A stretch of DNA of 64,000 nt from Streptomyces sp. R28. Its GTDB lineage: Bacteria; Actinomycetota; Actinomycetes; Streptomycetales; Streptomycetaceae. This document shows, one piece after another, positions 62,601-64,000 of the stretch. The notes beneath the pieces were generated by a model. It did not search any database, was not told where the DNA came from, and saw only the letters and a list, made by a program, of their open reading frames with translations. The stretch is taken from positions 62,001 through 126,000 of the forward strand of contig NZ_CP163439.1 of assembly GCF_041052385.1 (NCBI RefSeq), read 5' to 3'. Each line of letters starts with the position of its first letter. Position 1 is the stretch's first letter. The position numbers and the translations under genes are program-made.

Positions 62601-64000
62601 GCCGGAGCCGTCGTACAGGTACATCTGCACCGGCTTGGAGGTGGCCGTGGCGGCACCGGGCGCGGTCGACCACAGCCGGATCTCCTTCACCTGCCCGGAG
62701 ACGTCACCGAAGGTGCTGTCGGTGCCGGTGGTGGAGGTGGCGTAGACGAACTCGAGCGCGCGGCAGCCCTTGGTGGTGCGATCGGCCTTGCAGGCCGTCA
62801 CCGTGGTGGCCGAGGTCGGTGCGTAGACCCAGGTGGGGCGGGCGAGCTGCTTGCCACCGACGGTGACCGTCTCGGAGTCCATGGACGTCGTGGACTCGCT
62901 CTGGCCGTCGTTCTTGGTGCTGGAGACCTGCCAGGTCGTGGCTCCGGTCGGCTTGGTGAACACGGTGACGCTGCCGTCGTCGCCGGTGAGCGTGAACGTG
63001 CCCGAGGTCGATCCGGTCAGCGTGAGGTCCTCGGCGCCGGGCTCGGCTGTCCACCCGCTCTGGTTGGAGTTGGCGGTGAAGTGGATGGCGTCGCCGTCGA
63101 GCGTCACCACGTCGACCGCGGTGTCGGACACCTTGCTCACGTGGCTGTACTCAGAGCCCGACAGCTCGGCCGCGGTGCCGCTCACCCATTCCTGGCCGAA
63201 GATCGGCGCCTGCCCCTCGGGTACCCCGTTGGGGGTACGGGAGGGCGCGGTGCGCTCCACCGACAGGCCGAAGGCGGATACGTCGGTGGCGTTGAGCGTG
63301 TAGTCGCCGGTGAGCGGGTTCAGCGCGCCGGGGCCCACCTCCTCGTCGGCGGGGTCGTCCGCGGTGCGGTCGACGACTGCGTTCAGCGGCTCGGCGCTCC
63401 CGGAGGCGGAGTTGGGGCCGGTGAAGTCGGCCTTGATCTCGATATTGCCGTCCGGGTTGACGGTGTCGGTGGCATTCCACACCAGCTCGGCGTTCTTGCC
63501 GCTGGTCAGTGGCACCGGCCAGGCGGAGAGCGCCTGTCCGTCCTTGGTGACGTCACTGGCAGGGATCTTCACCCACGCATCGGCCGCGGAGCGGCGCCAG
63601 GAGAACGAGACGCTGTCGTACTTGCCGGCATCGGCCTCGGCGACCAGAGGCAGACGGCGCGCGGTGCGCTGGCCCTCGGAGGGCTGGACGAAGCCGCCCG
63701 GACCGGCGTGGAACGTGTACTCGGTCGCTTCGGACTTGTTGTCCGCCTTGTCCACGGCCCGCACCTGCAGTGTGTGGGTACCGTCGCGCGGCGGGGTGAC
63801 GGAGATGCTCTTGTCGGCGCTCGACCCGCTGGTGGTCACCTTGGTCCACGTCACGCCGTCCAGCGACCATTCCAGCCACTGGTGGTCAGCAGCCGGTGGA
63901 GTGACCGTGAAGGTGCCGCCCTGACCTGCCCCCTTGACCCAGGCATTCGACGGGTAGTCCGTCGAGGTGATCTTCGATGGGGCGGAGGGTGCGCTGGTGT
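59676..64000 (-). CDS. Rhs/YD-repeat polymorphic toxin-like protein, partial (runs off right edge)
   Basis: The frame is open from beyond base 64000 to TAG/TGA at 59676, at least 1441 residues. The visible N-terminal part has beta-sandwich repeats (WLEWSLDGVTWTKVTTSG, HTLQVRAVDKADNKSEATEY). Then come the YD/Rhs repeats (YDSSGRVTKL, YDQFGNTVRE, YDKLGRVIS, YDADGNLTKE, YDAIGRLTS) and the conserved end of the Rhs shell (GARVYDSTTGRFLQLDPIAG, then YGYPPDPITMYDLNGK). The last ~90 residues form the variable tip: a hydrophobic helix (ITVCVGAILWLLGSSYFAV), a strongly cationic stretch (TKIRRIWRVIKRWGGIRAAI) and a second hydrophobic helix (LATMLLTASATILGIDTVY). Rhs proteins encapsulate a toxin; this tip looks membrane-active and not enzymatic. 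Confidence 0.88.
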   Translation of the reverse strand, partial: TSAPSAPSKITSTDYPSNAWVKGAGQGGTFTVTPPAADHQWLEWSLDGVTWTKVTTSGSSADKSISVTPPRDGTHTLQVRAVDKADNKSEATEYTFHAGPGGFVQPSEGQRTARRLPLVAEADAGKYDSVSFSWRRSAADAWVKIPASDVTKDGQALSAWPVPLTSGKNAELVWNATDTVNPDGNIEIKADFTGPNSASGSAEPLNAVVDRTADDPADEEVGPGALNPLTGDYTLNATDVSAFGLSVERTAPSRTPNGVPEGQAPIFGQEWVSGTAAELSGSEYSHVSKVSDTAVDVVTLDGDAIHFTANSNQSGWTAEPGAEDLTLTGSTSGTFTLTGDDGSVTVFTKPTGATTWQVSSTKNDGQSESTTSMDSETVTVGGKQLARPTWVYAPTSATTVTACKADRTTKGCRALEFVYATSTTGTDSTFGDVSGQVKEIRLWSTAPGAATATSKPVQMYLYDGSGRLRQAWNPQISPSLKTEYAYDSSGRVTKLTSPGELPWTFTYGKAGSSSAAGEGMLLKASRPALAQGSADTVSGDAVTSVVYDVPLTGTAAPNSMGSSDVRAWGQGDAPTDATAVFPADVVPASNAGSALAAADYKRATIHYLDASGRTVNTSAPGGHIATTEYDQFGNTVRELTAANRNVAIGTAAASTAARSDLGIAALPSGERAQLLSTTRTFNSKGTRLLEEFGPLRRVDLAADLKSGTTTLVAAGTSVTARLRTVNTYDEGRPTDGSAVIRDQVTTVTTGAEVREHPGIQGETRAVQAIYDWAKGLQTKTVEDPAGLAITTTVEYDAQGRETKRIAPGASGTDATSRVTTYWSASGTGACAARPEWADQVCSTGPAGAITGGGSNPAQLPAKTTEYDWWGNPAKTTETANGSTRTTTIGTDNAGRTTSVKITGGVGTAAPEANTTYDTATGRAIKTVSPTGGTVTTGYDKLGRVISYTDADGGTTTTEYDLLDRPAKRSNNIPSTVTYTYDHTAEPRGLATKVVDSVAGTFAASYDADGNLTKETLPGGYTLAQTLDADGNALERTYTRDSDGTLVQSDTVTRSVHGQVISDAQITEQNYRYDAIGRLTSVEDTAETVCTRRTYTFDARSNRKTLTSATGAPGVDCPTSGGTTTNYTYDSADRQVDTGYTYDAFGRTTAQPGGVTLGYYNSDLIRQETVGTKRQTWQLDGAQRIRSWTVETNSGGTWTTTESKVNHYDCGCDSPAWITEDSQGNVTRYVESLGGGIAATTGKTGNTVLQLSDIHGDISVQLPLDTSKAPTVQDTDEYGNVRASSVPARYGWLGAQQRSGETLSGLTLMGARVYDSTTGRFLQLDPIAGGGANAYGYPPDPITMYDLNGKGWFSWGRAWRITVCVGAILWLLGSSYFAVTKIRRIWRVIKRWGGIRAAITRVMSARTRYLKMERLATMLLTASATILGIDTVYDKCVKTKL

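Noticed and set aside
1..64000. CRISPR arrays, rRNA genes, replication origin or telomere sequence
   Set aside because: No spaced short direct repeats, rRNA-like sequence, DnaA-box cluster or series of telomeric palindromes was seen.

Overview
The window is actinobacterial, almost certainly Streptomyces or a close relative. It has very high GC, GTG starts and TTA codons restricted to a regulator gene, and it carries sortase-type LAxTG surface proteins, NarL-type two-component systems, large terpene and polyketide loci, and a tpg gene for the terminal protein that caps linear Streptomyces replicons. The density of insertion-sequence (IS) relics and broken genes fits a subtelomeric arm or a linear plasmid.

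Layout. 1-3.2 kb: a decapitated terpene operon on the minus strand: a class II terpene cyclase that runs off the left edge, a nonsense-split remnant of a second cyclase N-terminus, a class I terpene synthase and a 3' fragment of ispH. 3.3-19.5 kb: an IS graveyard (IS256, IS5, IS630 and others) around a DeoR regulator, two GNAT acetyltransferases (one frameshifted) and a quinone reductase/PadR/SnoaL-like cassette with a strong double-palindrome operator. 19.7-43.6 kb: the core island. Two paralogous TPR regulators face outward and bracket two converging operons. The plus-strand operon holds an AT-ACP protein, a 1910-residue iterative polyketide/PUFA-like synthase, an acyl-CoA oxidase-like protein, a broken FabH, an SDR and an ilvB relic. 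The minus-strand operon is dxs-ispG-GGPP synthase-ispH-class II diterpene cyclase-class I terpene synthase, mostly with overlapping start and stop codons. The sequences ahead of the two operons share a diverged ~355-bp leader in the same orientation relative to each operon, which is the best evidence here that they are co-regulated. 43.5-57.3 kb: an inverted-repeat-bounded AraC/phytanoyl-CoA dioxygenase unit, a lone tpg, a RimJ-type acetyltransferase, a DIP1984 protein, an LAETG surface protein, and a two-component system with an MMPL exporter, set between two halves of an IS5 copy. 57.3-64 kb: an Rhs locus with a NucA/NucB nuclease-tip relic, an unknown 349-residue gene, a small membrane protein (candidate immunity) and a large Rhs protein that runs off the right edge and ends in a cationic two-helix hydrophobic tip.

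How it works together (inference). MEP enzymes supply IPP/DMAPP, the prenyl synthase makes GGPP, the DxDD cyclase makes a bicyclic diphosphate and the class I synthase ionises it. In parallel the AT-ACP and the multidomain synthase build an acyl chain that the oxidase-like protein may desaturate. Regulator B has tandem TTA codons, so it should depend on bldA. The diterpene cyclase carries a one-base frameshift and fabH is broken, so the pathway may be crippled unless some of these are sequencing errors. All calls rest on reading the sequence; no database search was run.
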